Shown one piece after another: positions 18,567 to 27,396 of a stretch of 64,000 nucleotides of DNA. How positions within the stretch are numbered: the stretch's first letter is position 1; each line of letters begins with the position of its first letter. A model generated the notes under the pieces. The model was not told the origin of the DNA, ran no database searches, and saw only the letters and a list, made by a program, of their open reading frames with translations. The DNA is taken from NCBI RefSeq assembly GCF_018614195.1, contig NZ_JAGGOT010000029.1:1-64000 (forward strand), given 5' to 3'. Both the position numbers and the translations under genes were made by a program. This stretch comes from Streptomyces sp. ISL-43. Its GTDB lineage: Bacteria; Actinomycetota; Actinomycetes; Streptomycetales; Streptomycetaceae.

Positions 18567-18591
18567 GCCCGGCCCCCGACAGGGGCCCGGC
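18567..18591 (+). promoter_or_regulatory. Attenuator-like hairpin in the EF-G paralog leader
   Basis: GCCCGGCCCC and GGGGCCCGGC can pair with two central mismatches around loop CGACA. It lies 41 bases after the leader ORF and 144 bases before the EF-G start, a position suited to transcription attenuation or ribosome-site masking. Only structure and position support this. Confidence 0.35.
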
Positions 18592-18735
18592 CGTGCGTGT
18601 CCGCCGGCCTACGGCGTGGCGGCGTGTGGACGCCCCGCCCCGGGGCCGCCCGCAGGCCGTCAGGACCGACCACCGAAGCCCTCTTCGTCCGGGAATCGCG
18701 CTGCCCTATCCTCATCACCCGAAAGGCATCGGGCC

Positions 18736-20811
18736 ATGCGCACCGACCAGCGACCCCGCAGCACCGCTTCTCTCTCCACCACCCGCAACCTGGGCATCCT
18801 CGCGCACGTCGACGCGGGCAAGACGACGATCACCGAGCGGATCCTGTTCGCCACCGGTGCCGTGCACAAGCGCGGCGAGGTCCATGACGGCACCACCGTC
18901 ACCGACTTCGACTCCCAGGAACGCGACCGCGGCATCACCATCTTCGCGGCGGCCGTGAGCTGCGCCTGGGGCGGGCACCGCCTCAACCTGATCGACACAC
19001 CCGGCCACGTCGACTTCTCCGACGAGGTGGAGCGTTCGCTGCGGGTGCTCGACGGGGCGGTCGCGGTGTTCGACGCCGTCGCGGGCGTCGAGCCGCAGAG
19101 CGAGTCGGTGTGGCGGCAGGCGGACCGGCACGGTGTACCGAGGATCGCGTTCGTCAACAAGCTGGACCGGGCGGGCGCGGACCTGGACACCGCGGTCGCG
19201 TCGATCCGGGAGCGGCTGGGCACCGTCCCCCTGGTGGTCCAGCTGCCCATCGGGCGGGAGGACGGCTTCACCGGTGTGGTCGACCTCCTGCGGATGCGCG
19301 CGCTGGTCTGGCGTACCGGTTCCGACACGTGTGAGACCGGACCGGTACCCGAGCAGCTGCGGGAGGAGGCCGGCCGCCGGCGCCGGGCGCTGGAGGAGAC
19401 GGTGGCCGAACTCCACCCGGCCGCACTCGAAGAGTTCTGCGCGGCGGCGGCCCTGACCGAGCACACCCTGGCCGTCGCACTGCGCGACCTGACCCTGAGC
19501 GGTGACGGCGTCGTGGTGCTGTGCGGCTCGGCGTACCGCAACCGCGGGGTCGAACCGCTGCTCGACGCGGTCCTGGCGTACCTGCCCTCGCCCGCCGACG
19601 TGCCGGCCGTACGCGGCACGCTCGACGGCACGGAGCAGGAGCGCATCGCCGACCCGGCGCAGCCCTTCACCGCCCTGGCGTTCAAGGTGACGGCGACGGC
19701 GACCGGGCGGCTCACCTACCTGCGCGTGTACGCGGGCTCGACGCGCAAGGGGGAGACGGTGCTGGACGCCGGCACGGGCCGGACGGAGCGGATCGGCCGG
19801 ATCCTGCGCGTCCAGGCCGACCGGCACGAGGAGATGGAGGAGGTGACGGCCGGTGACATCGTCGCCGTAGTGGGGCTGAAGAACGTACGTGCCGGGGCGA
19901 CCCTGTGCACGCCGACGGCGCCGGTGGTCCTCGAACCGCCCCTGGTGGCCGAACCGGTGGTGACGGTGGCGGTGGAGGCCCGCCACAACGCCGACATCGG
20001 CCGGCTGTCGTCGGCGCTGGCGCGGCTCGCCGTCGAGGACCCCTCCCTCGTGGTGCGGTCCGACCCGGAGACCGGTCAGACCGTTCTGTCGGGTCTGGGC
20101 GAACTCCATCTGGAGGTCGCGGTGGAGAAGATCCGCCGCGGCCACGGGCTGGACGTCGCCGTCGGCCGGCCGCAGGTCTCCTACCGGGAGACCGTGGTGC
20201 GGGGCGTGACGGGCCTGGTCTACCGGCACGTCAAACAGGACGGCGGCGCGGGCCAGTTCGCGCACGTCGTCGTGGACGTCGAGCCGAGGAAGGAGGCGGG
20301 GATGGAGTTCCGGTCGACGGTCGTCGGAGGCCGTGTGCCCCAGGAGTACGTGCGCGCCGTGGAGGCCGGTTGTCGGGACGCCCTCGCCGAGGGTCCCCTG
20401 GGCGGCTACCCGGTGACCGGACTGCGGGTCACGCTCACCGACGGCGCTACGCACTCCAAGGACTCCTCGGAGATGGCGTTCCGGGCGGCGGGCCGGTTCG
20501 CGCTGCGCGCGGCGCTGCGAGCGAGCGTGATGGAACTCCTGGAGCCGGTAGTGGAGGTCACGGTCACCGTCCCGGAGGACGCCGTCGGCGGGGTGCTCGG
20601 CGATCTCGCGGCCCGCCGGGGGAGGGTCTCGGGCTCCACCGCCCAGGCCGGCACCGCGGTGGTCACGGCGGCCGTTCCACTGGCCGAACTCTTCGGTTAC
20701 GCGTCCGGGCTCCGCGGCCGGACCCGGGGCCGGGGCACCTTCACCACCCGTCCGGCCGCGTCCGCGCCCGTGCCGGGGTCGGTGGCCGACGCGGTCCTGG
20801 CCGCCCGCTAG
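18736..20811 (+). CDS. Elongation factor G paralog (translational GTPase)
   Basis: A 691-residue translational GTPase close to EF-G in length. G1 is AHVDAGKTT, switch I DFDSQERDRGITI, G3 DTPGHVDFS with the catalytic His, G4 NKLD and G5 GSA. Domain II, the III-V block (SGLGELHLEVAVEKI, GGAGQFAHVVVDVEP, PVVEVTVTVPEDAVGGVLGDL) are complete. It differs from the house-keeping EF-G by a shorter G domain insert and an isolated locus without rpsL/rpsG or tuf, so it is the secondary EF-G of Streptomyces; a role in recycling, stress or antibiotic protection is possible. ATG 18736 is preferred over 18616. A leader ORF lies upstream. Confidence 0.9.
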   Translation: MRTDQRPRSTASLSTTRNLGILAHVDAGKTTITERILFATGAVHKRGEVHDGTTVTDFDSQERDRGITIFAAAVSCAWGGHRLNLIDTPGHVDFSDEVERSLRVLDGAVAVFDAVAGVEPQSESVWRQADRHGVPRIAFVNKLDRAGADLDTAVASIRERLGTVPLVVQLPIGREDGFTGVVDLLRMRALVWRTGSDTCETGPVPEQLREEAGRRRRALEETVAELHPAALEEFCAAAALTEHTLAVALRDLTLSGDGVVVLCGSAYRNRGVEPLLDAVLAYLPSPADVPAVRGTLDGTEQERIADPAQPFTALAFKVTATATGRLTYLRVYAGSTRKGETVLDAGTGRTERIGRILRVQADRHEEMEEVTAGDIVAVVGLKNVRAGATLCTPTAPVVLEPPLVAEPVVTVAVEARHNADIGRLSSALARLAVEDPSLVVRSDPETGQTVLSGLGELHLEVAVEKIRRGHGLDVAVGRPQVSYRETVVRGVTGLVYRHVKQDGGAGQFAHVVVDVEPRKEAGMEFRSTVVGGRVPQEYVRAVEAGCRDALAEGPLGGYPVTGLRVTLTDGATHSKDSSEMAFRAAGRFALRAALRASVMELLEPVVEVTVTVPEDAVGGVLGDLAARRGRVSGSTAQAGTAVVTAAVPLAELFGYASGLRGRTRGRGTFTTRPAASAPVPGSVADAVLAAR

Positions 20812-20827
20812 CGGCAAGGAGGGCGGC

Positions 20828-20863
20828 GCTCGGAACCGCGTCAGCCCTGACGCGGTTCCGAGC
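20828..20863. terminator. Bidirectional terminator between EF-G paralog and M48 gene
   Basis: GCTCGGAACCGCGTCAG and CTGACGCGGTTCCGAGC form a perfect 17-bp stem with a 2-base centre. It lies between two convergent genes and includes the stop codon of the minus-strand M48 gene, so it should stop transcription from both sides. Confidence 0.88.
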
Positions 20864-23168
20864 CGGCCTGCCGTGCTTGCGGCCGCCTGGACTCGTGCGC
20901 CCCGTGGGCGGTGCGTCGCAGCAGGCCGGATCGGGGCGCTCTGTGCGCTCCGCCCGCCGGTGACCGTGAACCCTCCGGTGCTCGCCCTGCCGAGAAAGGG
21001 GGAGCGGAGGCAGCGCGCGGCAGGCCGGCCCTGCCGCGCCGCAGGTCGTAGAGGGCGGCCGCCGTGACGCGGGAGGACACGAGCACGCCACAGGCAGGGG
21101 CCAGGAGGGTCAGGCACAGAGAAGGCGGGATCGTGCCGACCACGAGACCCTCCACCGCTGTCAGGGCCGCGGCGCCGGCGAGGCAGCACATCGCGGCGCG
21201 CACGCGCTGCCGGAACACGGTGTCGTGCGGCGCGAGGGCGGCACCTGCGATGCCGAGGACGAACAGCATCAGTCCCAGCGACTTGGCCAGGACCAACGGC
21301 GTGGGGGACGTGGAGAAGGTCAGGAGCCGGCCCGCGACGACGAGAGCCCAGGCCGTCACCCCGAGGGTCGTCAGGTGGCACACGACGAGAAGCGAGGTGC
21401 GCATGGGGGACGATGCGGCCGTCACGGTGCCGGGGCCGTGGCCGTCGCGCACCGGCTGCTGAAGGAGGCGGGCCGGTTGAGAGCGCCGGGACAGGAGCAG
21501 GCACACGGCACCGAGGAGCGGAAGGCCGAAGACCACGGTGTAGCGGTACGGCGTGGTGGCCGCCGGAAGCGCGGTGGGGAACCAGGCGATGGGGACGAGC
21601 GCCCCGTAGACGCCGGTCAGGAGCAGGGCGGGCCGGCGGCGCAGCGCCACCGCTTCGGTGCCGAGGACCAGGAGGGTGCAGAGACCCAGGGAGACGGCGG
21701 CCGTCACGGCCAGGCCGAGGACCGCCGAGTCGGTGAGCGATTGCCACAGCATGACGGGCTGCTCGTCCGGGGGGTGCTCATCGGTGATCGGCCCGGGATG
21801 GATCAGGCAGCCCAGGCACAGCCCGGCCCAGAGACAGGCGGACAGCCTGGCCAGGCGGGTCGTCAGGTGGACGCCGCGGTGGTGCGGGCTGCCCCACGCG
21901 AGGACGGAGTACCGCAGGCCCAGGCCGATGACGGGCCCTGCGACAAGGAGCAGCGGCAGGGTGGCCCAGACGTACACCGGCCGGAGCGTGTGCAGATCGG
22001 CCAGTTCGAGGATGCCCGTGCGGAGCGCGAACATCGTGAGGTCGAAGCTGTGCACCAGCACGAGGTTCACGGCGAAGGTGAGGATGCAGCCGATCAGGGC
22101 CGCCTCCCATCCGGTGAACTCGTCGGCGAGCGCGGGACGGACCAGCGCCGCCCTCCTGCGGGCGAGCGAGGGATGCGTGGCGAAGGGCCAGGCGGACGTC
22201 TCGCCTCCCTTGTCGGGGCGTTGCTCGGCCAGCCGGACGAGGAAGCGGTCCAACGACTGCCGGGACGCCTCGGCGTTGTCGGCGCCCGCGGGGTGGGCGG
22301 CCGCGAACGCGTCGGCGTGCAACTCGCGGGAGTGGAGGTAGCTGTTGCGGGCCGCGTAGACCACGCAGGTGAGCAGCGCGAGCTGCAGGCACAGCGCGCG
22401 CAGCCCGGAGCCGTCGGCCGCGAATCCCGTGAGGGAGAGACAGAAGGCGGCGGCGACCAGCGTGACGAACGCCCACCACAGGGCCGTGATGCCCTGGGTG
22501 ACGTCGAGGTCGCGGTTGCGGATGTGACCGAGTTCGTGGAGCACGACGGCGTCGAAGGCGGCCGGGTCCTTCACCAGCAGGCCTTCCATGCCGCTCGCCA
22601 GCTCGATGTACCGCCGGCCCGCGTGCCCGAAGGCGACGGCGTTGGCCGTGTTGTCGACGGCGTTGAACAGCACCGCGTGCACGGTGACCCCCGCGTCGGC
22701 CGCGAGCCGTCGTAAGGCGGTGTCGAGGCAGGGAAGGGGCGTGCCGTCCGCGGCGACGGCGCCGGCCTCCTGCGGATGCTCGGACTTGAGGCCGTACCGG
22801 AGGATGGTCAGGTAGGGAAGCAGCCAGTAGAGGAGGAATCCGCCGCCCGCCAGCACGCCGACGGCCAGGCCCGCACGCTGCTCGGGACGGTCGACGGGGC
22901 GTACTCCGCACTTCCGCGCGATGGTCTCGGCGACCTCGGAGCGGTAGGGCTCCGGGATGAGGGTCCGCTGCCAGAAAGGGGTCGCGGCGGCTCGCTGTGC
23001 CTCCTCGGCGGTGTAGGGCAGCGTGCGGCGGAACTCGGACTCGATCTCCGCGGCACAGGACCGGTGGTTCGAGGCGGCCTGTGCCTGACTGTCGGGTGTC
23101 GTCGGGAAGGCGATGGCGCCGGCAGCGACGGTGAGGGCGAACCAGAACAAGAGTGCCCGCAGGAACAC
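20841..23168 (-). CDS. Multi-pass membrane M48-family metalloprotease
   Basis: A 775-residue membrane protein. An N-terminal TM/signal segment is followed by about 80 extracytoplasmic residues, another TM pair and the M48 domain with HELGH (about residue 222) and the third zinc ligand in SRELHADAFAAAHP. Further TM helices fill residues 230-700, and the C-terminal 70 residues are Pro/Arg-rich. M48 enzymes such as HtpX and Ste24p cut membrane or lipidated proteins. The number of TM segments is unusually high for HtpX. GTG 23168 follows the upstream gene stop by 8 bases, so the two are probably translated together. Confidence 0.85.
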   Translation of the reverse strand: MFLRALLFWFALTVAAGAIAFPTTPDSQAQAASNHRSCAAEIESEFRRTLPYTAEEAQRAAATPFWQRTLIPEPYRSEVAETIARKCGVRPVDRPEQRAGLAVGVLAGGGFLLYWLLPYLTILRYGLKSEHPQEAGAVAADGTPLPCLDTALRRLAADAGVTVHAVLFNAVDNTANAVAFGHAGRRYIELASGMEGLLVKDPAAFDAVVLHELGHIRNRDLDVTQGITALWWAFVTLVAAAFCLSLTGFAADGSGLRALCLQLALLTCVVYAARNSYLHSRELHADAFAAAHPAGADNAEASRQSLDRFLVRLAEQRPDKGGETSAWPFATHPSLARRRAALVRPALADEFTGWEAALIGCILTFAVNLVLVHSFDLTMFALRTGILELADLHTLRPVYVWATLPLLLVAGPVIGLGLRYSVLAWGSPHHRGVHLTTRLARLSACLWAGLCLGCLIHPGPITDEHPPDEQPVMLWQSLTDSAVLGLAVTAAVSLGLCTLLVLGTEAVALRRRPALLLTGVYGALVPIAWFPTALPAATTPYRYTVVFGLPLLGAVCLLLSRRSQPARLLQQPVRDGHGPGTVTAASSPMRTSLLVVCHLTTLGVTAWALVVAGRLLTFSTSPTPLVLAKSLGLMLFVLGIAGAALAPHDTVFRQRVRAAMCCLAGAAALTAVEGLVVGTIPPSLCLTLLAPACGVLVSSRVTAAALYDLRRGRAGLPRAASAPPFSAGRAPEGSRSPAGGAHRAPRSGLLRRTAHGAHESRRPQARQAGSEPRQG

Positions 23169-23176
23169 GGCGGTCG

Positions 23177-23851
23177 TCAGCGGTCGGCCGACGGCGGCCC
23201 GTCGTCAGCGGGCGGGCTCGGTGGGTTCGAGGGGGTCGAGGGGGTCGAGGGGGTCGGCGGGTTCGGTGGGAGGGCGTCCGGGGCGGTGCCCTCGGTGGCG
23301 GTGGGGGCCGTCCTCGTACCCAGGGAATGGACGAGGTGCGCCAGCGCGGCGTCGGCGATGCGCCGGGCGAGTTCCTCGGGTACACGGTTGCCGCGGGCGG
23401 CAGCCAGGGCACTGGCGTGCCAGCGCACCAGCTCGGCGGCCGTGGGCTCGGGCGCGGCGGCCGGGGTGGGGACGTGGGGCGGCGTGACCGCCGCCGCGGC
23501 CTCGGCCCGACGCTGCCTGCGCCGGCGCAGCCGGCCCCGGGTCCGTTGGGTCAGACCGCCGACCACTTCCGTGGACACCGCTCCCAGCAGTGCCGTGGCC
23601 ACTGCCAGGGCGGTCGGCGTCAGCAGGTCCGCGGGGAGCCCGAACGGATCGAATCGTGTCGTGCGGCGGCCGCTCCAGGGCAGGCGCCGGCGGAAGTGCG
23701 CCCGTGCGCGCTGCTCGAAGCGCCGTGCCTCGAGCGGCGCCAGGTCGATGACCACACGCCGCGCGATGTCCTGGGCCAGCTCCCGGCGCTCCCGGGAAAG
23801 CCGTCCGGATGCCTCGCCGAGGCGCGTCGTCGCCGCCGATTGAGTCGTCAT
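23177..23851 (-). CDS. Hypothetical protein co-transcribed with the M48 protease
   Basis: A 224-residue protein I cannot assign. Residues 1-70 are helical and basic (RLSRERRELAQDIARRVVIDLAPLE), with one hydrophobic helix at about 75-95 (LTPTALAVATALLGAVSTEVVGGL), then an Arg-rich stretch, a helical region and a C-terminal Pro/Ser/Thr tail with a TPSTPSTPSNPPSPP repeat. It could be a membrane partner or substrate of the protease immediately downstream (8-base gap). Confidence 0.65.
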   Translation of the reverse strand: MTTQSAATTRLGEASGRLSRERRELAQDIARRVVIDLAPLEARRFEQRARAHFRRRLPWSGRRTTRFDPFGLPADLLTPTALAVATALLGAVSTEVVGGLTQRTRGRLRRRRQRRAEAAAAVTPPHVPTPAAAPEPTAAELVRWHASALAAARGNRVPEELARRIADAALAHLVHSLGTRTAPTATEGTAPDALPPNPPTPSTPSTPSNPPSPPADDGPPSADR

Positions 23852-24048
23852 GGGTGGTTGTCAGCCCCTCACACCCCGGTGGGATCATCACCCGTGGGAT
23901 CTTCGCAACTACCGTACGTGAAAAAGTGTCTGGCGTGTTCCGGCGGTATGACAAGGCCGCCCGGCGCATGGGCCGGGAGTGTTGTGTCACATCGGGGCGA
24001 TGTTTGAGGCTGTGGCGACTCGGCTCCCTTTCGCCTCCCGGCGGGTCG

Positions 24049-24900
24049 TCACGGGCGGGTCGCCCGGATGGTCCAGGTCGCCGAGGCGTAGAGGACACCG
24101 GTGTCGGTGTCGTGGTCGGTGAGGGTGGCTCTCAGGTTGCCGACGGCGCGGCGCCGGCCTTCCTCGTCGAGTTCGTCGACCATCCAGCCGAGCAGGCCGA
24201 GTGTGAACCGCTCCGCGTCGTCGGCGTCTTCGCCGAACCACATCGCCTCGCTGTGAGGTTCCAGCCGGATGTCCGTGAAGCCGGCGGCGCCGAGGACGGT
24301 CCGGACCCGCTCCGGGTCCGCGAGCGCGAAGGGCCCGGGGGCGTCGGGCGCGGGAGTGGGCAACGGGCGTCCGGCGGCCAGGGCCTGGGTGAACGAGAGG
24401 AACCACTCGTTGGCCGTGGCCGGTTGCCAGACCAGTTGCACGAGGCGTCCGCCGGGGCGCAGCGCGCCGGCGATGTTGCGGAACGCGGCGACCGGGTCGG
24501 CGAAGAACATCGTCCCGGTGCGGCTGACGGCCACGTCGAACGCCGCGGCGGGGAAGGGGTGGACCTGGGCGTCGGCCTGGACGAAACCGGCGTTGTGCAG
24601 CCCTTCGGCCGCCGCTCGCCGCCGTGCCACCCGCAGCATCGCGGCCGACAGGTCCACGCCCACGGCCCCGCCGCCGCTCGCCCGCCGCGCGGCGTCGCGG
24701 GTGGTCTGGCCGGCGCCGCAGCCGATGTCCAGCACCTGGTCGGCGGCGGATATGCCGGCCGCGGCAAGGAGGTGCGTGCTATGGGGGCGCACCGCGCGGT
24801 CGAACCGATCCGCGTGCTCGGCCCAGTACGCGCCTTCCTCGCCGTCCCAGGCGCGGGCCTGCTCGGCGTTGGAGGGATCGACCTGAAGAGTGCTGATCAT
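24049..24900 (-). CDS. SAM-dependent class I methyltransferase
   Basis: A 283-residue Rossmann-fold methyltransferase of the UbiE/Methyltransf_25 type. VLDIGCGAGQTT is motif I (about residue 59), GVDLSAAML motif II, and FDVAVSRTGTMFFADP with ALRPGGRLV motifs IV-V. The N-terminal NAEQARAWDGEEGAYWAEHADRFD is typical of this family. Start ATG 24900 (MISTLQV) is used; ATG 24909 would add three residues. It is divergent from a PadR regulator, which probably represses it. Substrate unknown. Confidence 0.88.
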   Translation of the reverse strand: MISTLQVDPSNAEQARAWDGEEGAYWAEHADRFDRAVRPHSTHLLAAAGISAADQVLDIGCGAGQTTRDAARRASGGGAVGVDLSAAMLRVARRRAAAEGLHNAGFVQADAQVHPFPAAAFDVAVSRTGTMFFADPVAAFRNIAGALRPGGRLVQLVWQPATANEWFLSFTQALAAGRPLPTPAPDAPGPFALADPERVRTVLGAAGFTDIRLEPHSEAMWFGEDADDAERFTLGLLGWMVDELDEEGRRRAVGNLRATLTDHDTDTGVLYASATWTIRATRP

Positions 24901-24925
24901 GGCCACCACCGTTTATACTCTCAAA

Positions 24926-24944
24926 ATACTCCCAAAGGGACTAT
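24926..24944. promoter_or_regulatory. Imperfect inverted repeat between methyltransferase and PadR genes
   Basis: ATACTCCC-AAA-GGGACTAT is an inverted repeat with one mismatched pair, in the short A/T-rich gap between the divergent start codons. A second ATACTC lies just left of it. PadR proteins bind such palindromes in shared promoters. Confidence 0.6.
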
Positions 24945-24971
24945 TTACCGGATTACATCCCAAGGGTGGCG

Positions 24972-25613
24972 ATGTCAATGGACCCGGCGCTCACCACCAC
25001 GTCCTACGCGATCCTCGGGCTGCTCTCGGTCCGGCCCTGGAGCACGTACGAGCTCGCGCGGCAGATGGACCGCAGCCTGGGCCGCATCTGGCCCCGTGCC
25101 CAGAGCAAGCTGTACGAGGAGCCGAAGAAGCTGGTCCGTCACGGCCTGGCCGAGGCGACGAAGGAGGCGGTCGGGCGGCGGCCGCGCACCGTCTACAGCA
25201 TCACCGCCGAGGGACGGCGCGAGCTGGCCGACTGGCTGCCCCGACCGAGCGCCGGGCCGGTGCTGGAGTCCGAACAGCTACTGAAGGTGTTCTTCGCCGA
25301 CTCCGGGACCAGCGCAGATACCCTGGCCACCCTCCACGCCGCCCGGGCCTGGGCCGAAGAGCGCAACCAGGGCAACGTGGCGGCCGCGCAGGCCTATCTC
25401 GCAGGCAACGCCCCGTTCCAGGAACGGGCCGCCCAGACCGTACTCGTCGGCCGCTTCCTCACCGACTACTACCGGCTCGTCGCCACCTGGGCCGAGTGGG
25501 CCGCGGCGATCGTCCAGCAGTGGCCCGACGATCCCGCGGACGCCGCCCCCGACCCCACGGAGGTGGCCGAGGCCCTTCGACGGGCAAGCTGGGGTACGGC
25601 AGCGGCCGAGTGA
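24972..25613 (+). CDS. PadR-family transcriptional regulator
   Basis: A 213-residue PadR protein. Residues 8-90 form the winged helix (SYAILGLLSVRPWSTYELARQM, RTVYSITAEGRRELADWL) and the rest a helical dimerisation domain (PadR-s2 type). ATG 24972 follows AAGGG; GTG 24966 would add two residues. Divergent to the methyltransferase, with a palindrome in the gap, so it likely represses both genes until it binds a small hydrophobic ligand. Confidence 0.9.
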   Translation: MSMDPALTTTSYAILGLLSVRPWSTYELARQMDRSLGRIWPRAQSKLYEEPKKLVRHGLAEATKEAVGRRPRTVYSITAEGRRELADWLPRPSAGPVLESEQLLKVFFADSGTSADTLATLHAARAWAEERNQGNVAAAQAYLAGNAPFQERAAQTVLVGRFLTDYYRLVATWAEWAAAIVQQWPDDPADAAPDPTEVAEALRRASWGTAAAE

Positions 25614-25634
25614 TGAGGAGACCGGACCGGGGGA

Positions 25635-25654
25635 CGCGACGGGTTCCCGTCGCG
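25635..25654. terminator. Bidirectional terminator between PadR and P450 genes
   Basis: CGCGACGGG-TT-CCCGTCGCG is a perfect 9-bp inverted repeat between the convergent PadR and P450 genes; flanking CCGGACCGGG and CCCGGACCGG can extend it with one mismatch. Confidence 0.7.
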
Positions 25655-25682
25655 GCTCCCGTGCCCGGACCGGGCCTGCGGG

Positions 25683-27107
25683 TCACGTCCGTTGTGGTGC
25701 CTGCGGGAGGCCGGACGGGGGCGTTCCGGTGAACGGACACCGGGCTGCCTGGTCGTCGTGGGGCTGTGCCGAGGTGGTTGGTTGCCGATCGCCGGGTCGG
25801 TGGCCGGGAGGGTGGGGGCGATGGGTGACATCGAGGGTGAGGTTGTGGGGTTGGAGGATGGTGCGCGTGCTGAAGACGGTTGAGGTGCCGGGTGATTGGG
25901 TGATCGCGTAGTGGCGGGCGAGGGTTGCGGTGGCGATGGTCATGGCGGTGGTGGCGAAATGTGTTCCGAGGCAGTTGCGCGGTCCGCCGCCGAAGGGCAT
26001 GAACGCGTATTTGGGTAGCGGGTTGGCGGGACGGTCGATCCAGCGGTCCGGGTTGAACGCGGTGGGCTGGTGGTAGTGGTGGGGGTCGCGGTGGAGGGCG
26101 AAGGGGCTGACGGCGACACTCTGGCCGGGCTGGAGCGGGTAGCCGGCGAGTTCCGTGGGCTCCTCCACGGTCCGTCGCAGGAGCCAGAGCGGGGGGTAGA
26201 GGCGGAGGGTCTCCTTCACGACGGCTTCGGTGAAGGCCAGTTGGGGCACATCGACGGCGGTGGGGAGTCGGCCCGCGAGCTCCCGGTCGGCCTCGTCCCG
26301 TACCCGCTGATGGACTTCCGGGTGCCGGTCGAGGAGGAGGAGCAGCCAGGCGAGTGCGGCGGCGGTGGTCTCGTGGGCGGCGAACAGGTTGGCGACGATG
26401 ACGCTGGTCGCGCCTTCGTGGGTGATGGCGCCTTCGTCGCCTGCGGTGTTGAGGAGGTCCGCGACGACGGACGGGGAGTCGTCCCGCCTTGTCGTGCGCC
26501 GCCGGCGTATCAGGTAGGAGACTTCGTCGGCGAGGTCGCGGCCGGCGCGCTGGAGGCGGCGTTTGCGCAGCGAGTGCCAGCGGGCCGGCAGGGGCAGGGT
26601 GGGGGGCAGGAGTGCGTCCTGCAGGCGGGCGAGGCGGTCGGGGACACTGCCGGTCTCGGGCCCGAGGCAGAATTCGGCGATGAGGTGCGCGGTGAGATCT
26701 TCCAGTGCGGGGATCGCTTCGATCCTGCCGCGTGCGCGCCAGGTTTCCGCGTGGCGGACGACGGTCGACGCGAGGCTGTCATCGGCGGCGCGCAGGCTGG
26801 TCCGGTTCAGGCCGCGTCCTGCCAGGCTTCGGGCCCGCATCCACAGGGCCAGGTCTTCGGAGGCGCGGCTTCCGTCGGTCGCCTCGCCCAGCAGGTCACT
26901 GGAGATGGCGTAGGTGGTGTTGGTGTGCTTGAGGACCTCCTCCGCCAGGACGGGCGAGTTCACGATGTACAGGTCGTCGTCGAAGCGGACCACGTCTCCG
27001 TACTGCTGCTGGTCGAGCAGGAAACCGAGGTGGTCCCACTCGAACGCGCGCCTGTTGCCGTGCCGCCCGGCCCCTGCGGGGCCGGGCGGCACACGAGTGG
27101 ACAGCAT
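25683..27107 (-). CDS. Cytochrome P450 adjacent to a Tyr-rich peptide gene
   Basis: A 474-residue soluble P450. The I-helix oxygen-activation motif is AHETTAAA (about 240), the K-helix ETLR gives Glu299 and Arg302, NPDRW is the PERF-type motif and FGGGPRNCLG holds the heme-ligating Cys379. The last 45 residues are a Pro/His-rich extension ending near CPFTGTPP, longer than most bacterial P450s. ATG 27107 lies 3 bases after the stop of the small Tyr-rich peptide gene, so both are on one message. The arrangement suggests that this enzyme couples tyrosine side chains of that peptide (C-C or C-O-C biaryl links), as known RiPP P450s do. No ferredoxin gene is nearby. Confidence 0.93.
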   Translation of the reverse strand: MLSTRVPPGPAGAGRHGNRRAFEWDHLGFLLDQQQYGDVVRFDDDLYIVNSPVLAEEVLKHTNTTYAISSDLLGEATDGSRASEDLALWMRARSLAGRGLNRTSLRAADDSLASTVVRHAETWRARGRIEAIPALEDLTAHLIAEFCLGPETGSVPDRLARLQDALLPPTLPLPARWHSLRKRRLQRAGRDLADEVSYLIRRRRTTRRDDSPSVVADLLNTAGDEGAITHEGATSVIVANLFAAHETTAAALAWLLLLLDRHPEVHQRVRDEADRELAGRLPTAVDVPQLAFTEAVVKETLRLYPPLWLLRRTVEEPTELAGYPLQPGQSVAVSPFALHRDPHHYHQPTAFNPDRWIDRPANPLPKYAFMPFGGGPRNCLGTHFATTAMTIATATLARHYAITQSPGTSTVFSTRTILQPHNLTLDVTHRPHPPGHRPGDRQPTTSAQPHDDQAARCPFTGTPPSGLPQAPQRT

Positions 27108-27110
27108 CGG

Positions 27111-27317
27111 CTACCGCGCCTGTACGTAGTAGTAGTAATACGCGCTGGAATGGTCCTGGCCTCCGAGCGTGCTGCTCCGTTGCACCTTCGCCCCGGAGGG
27201 ATCGTTGGCCAGCTGGGCGGAGCTCGTTGCGGCATGGGCCGACCCGGCGCCGAGGAGCGCGGCGACGGCGGAGGCGGCGATGAGGAGCGACTTGCGGAGG
27301 GGGATCAGGGCAGCCAT
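27111..27317 (-). CDS. Tyr-rich candidate RiPP precursor peptide with signal-like leader
   Basis: A 68-residue peptide. ATG 27317 is chosen because a perfect AGGAGG site lies 7 bases before it; a longer in-frame start at 27371 has none. Residues 8-29 (RKSLLIAASAVAALLGAGSAHA) read as a Sec signal peptide with AHA cleavage, or a hydrophobic leader. The following 39 residues are polar and end SSAYYYYYVQAR, with five consecutive Tyr at 60-64, encoded by one TAT and four TAC codons. The P450 gene starts 3 bases after the stop. Precursors of P450-modified RiPPs (cittilin, biarylitides, atropopeptides) also carry aromatic C-terminal cores beside a P450. I know no family with this exact core; the maturation is inferred. 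Confidence 0.8.
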   Translation of the reverse strand: MAALIPLRKSLLIAASAVAALLGAGSAHAATSSAQLANDPSGAKVQRSSTLGGQDHSSAYYYYYVQAR

Positions 27318-27396
27318 GGCTGTCCTCCTGTCTCGGGGTGCTGAGCGGCGGATCCGCCCGGTACGTTGCACTCAGTACGCCACCCCGGAGGCCCTG

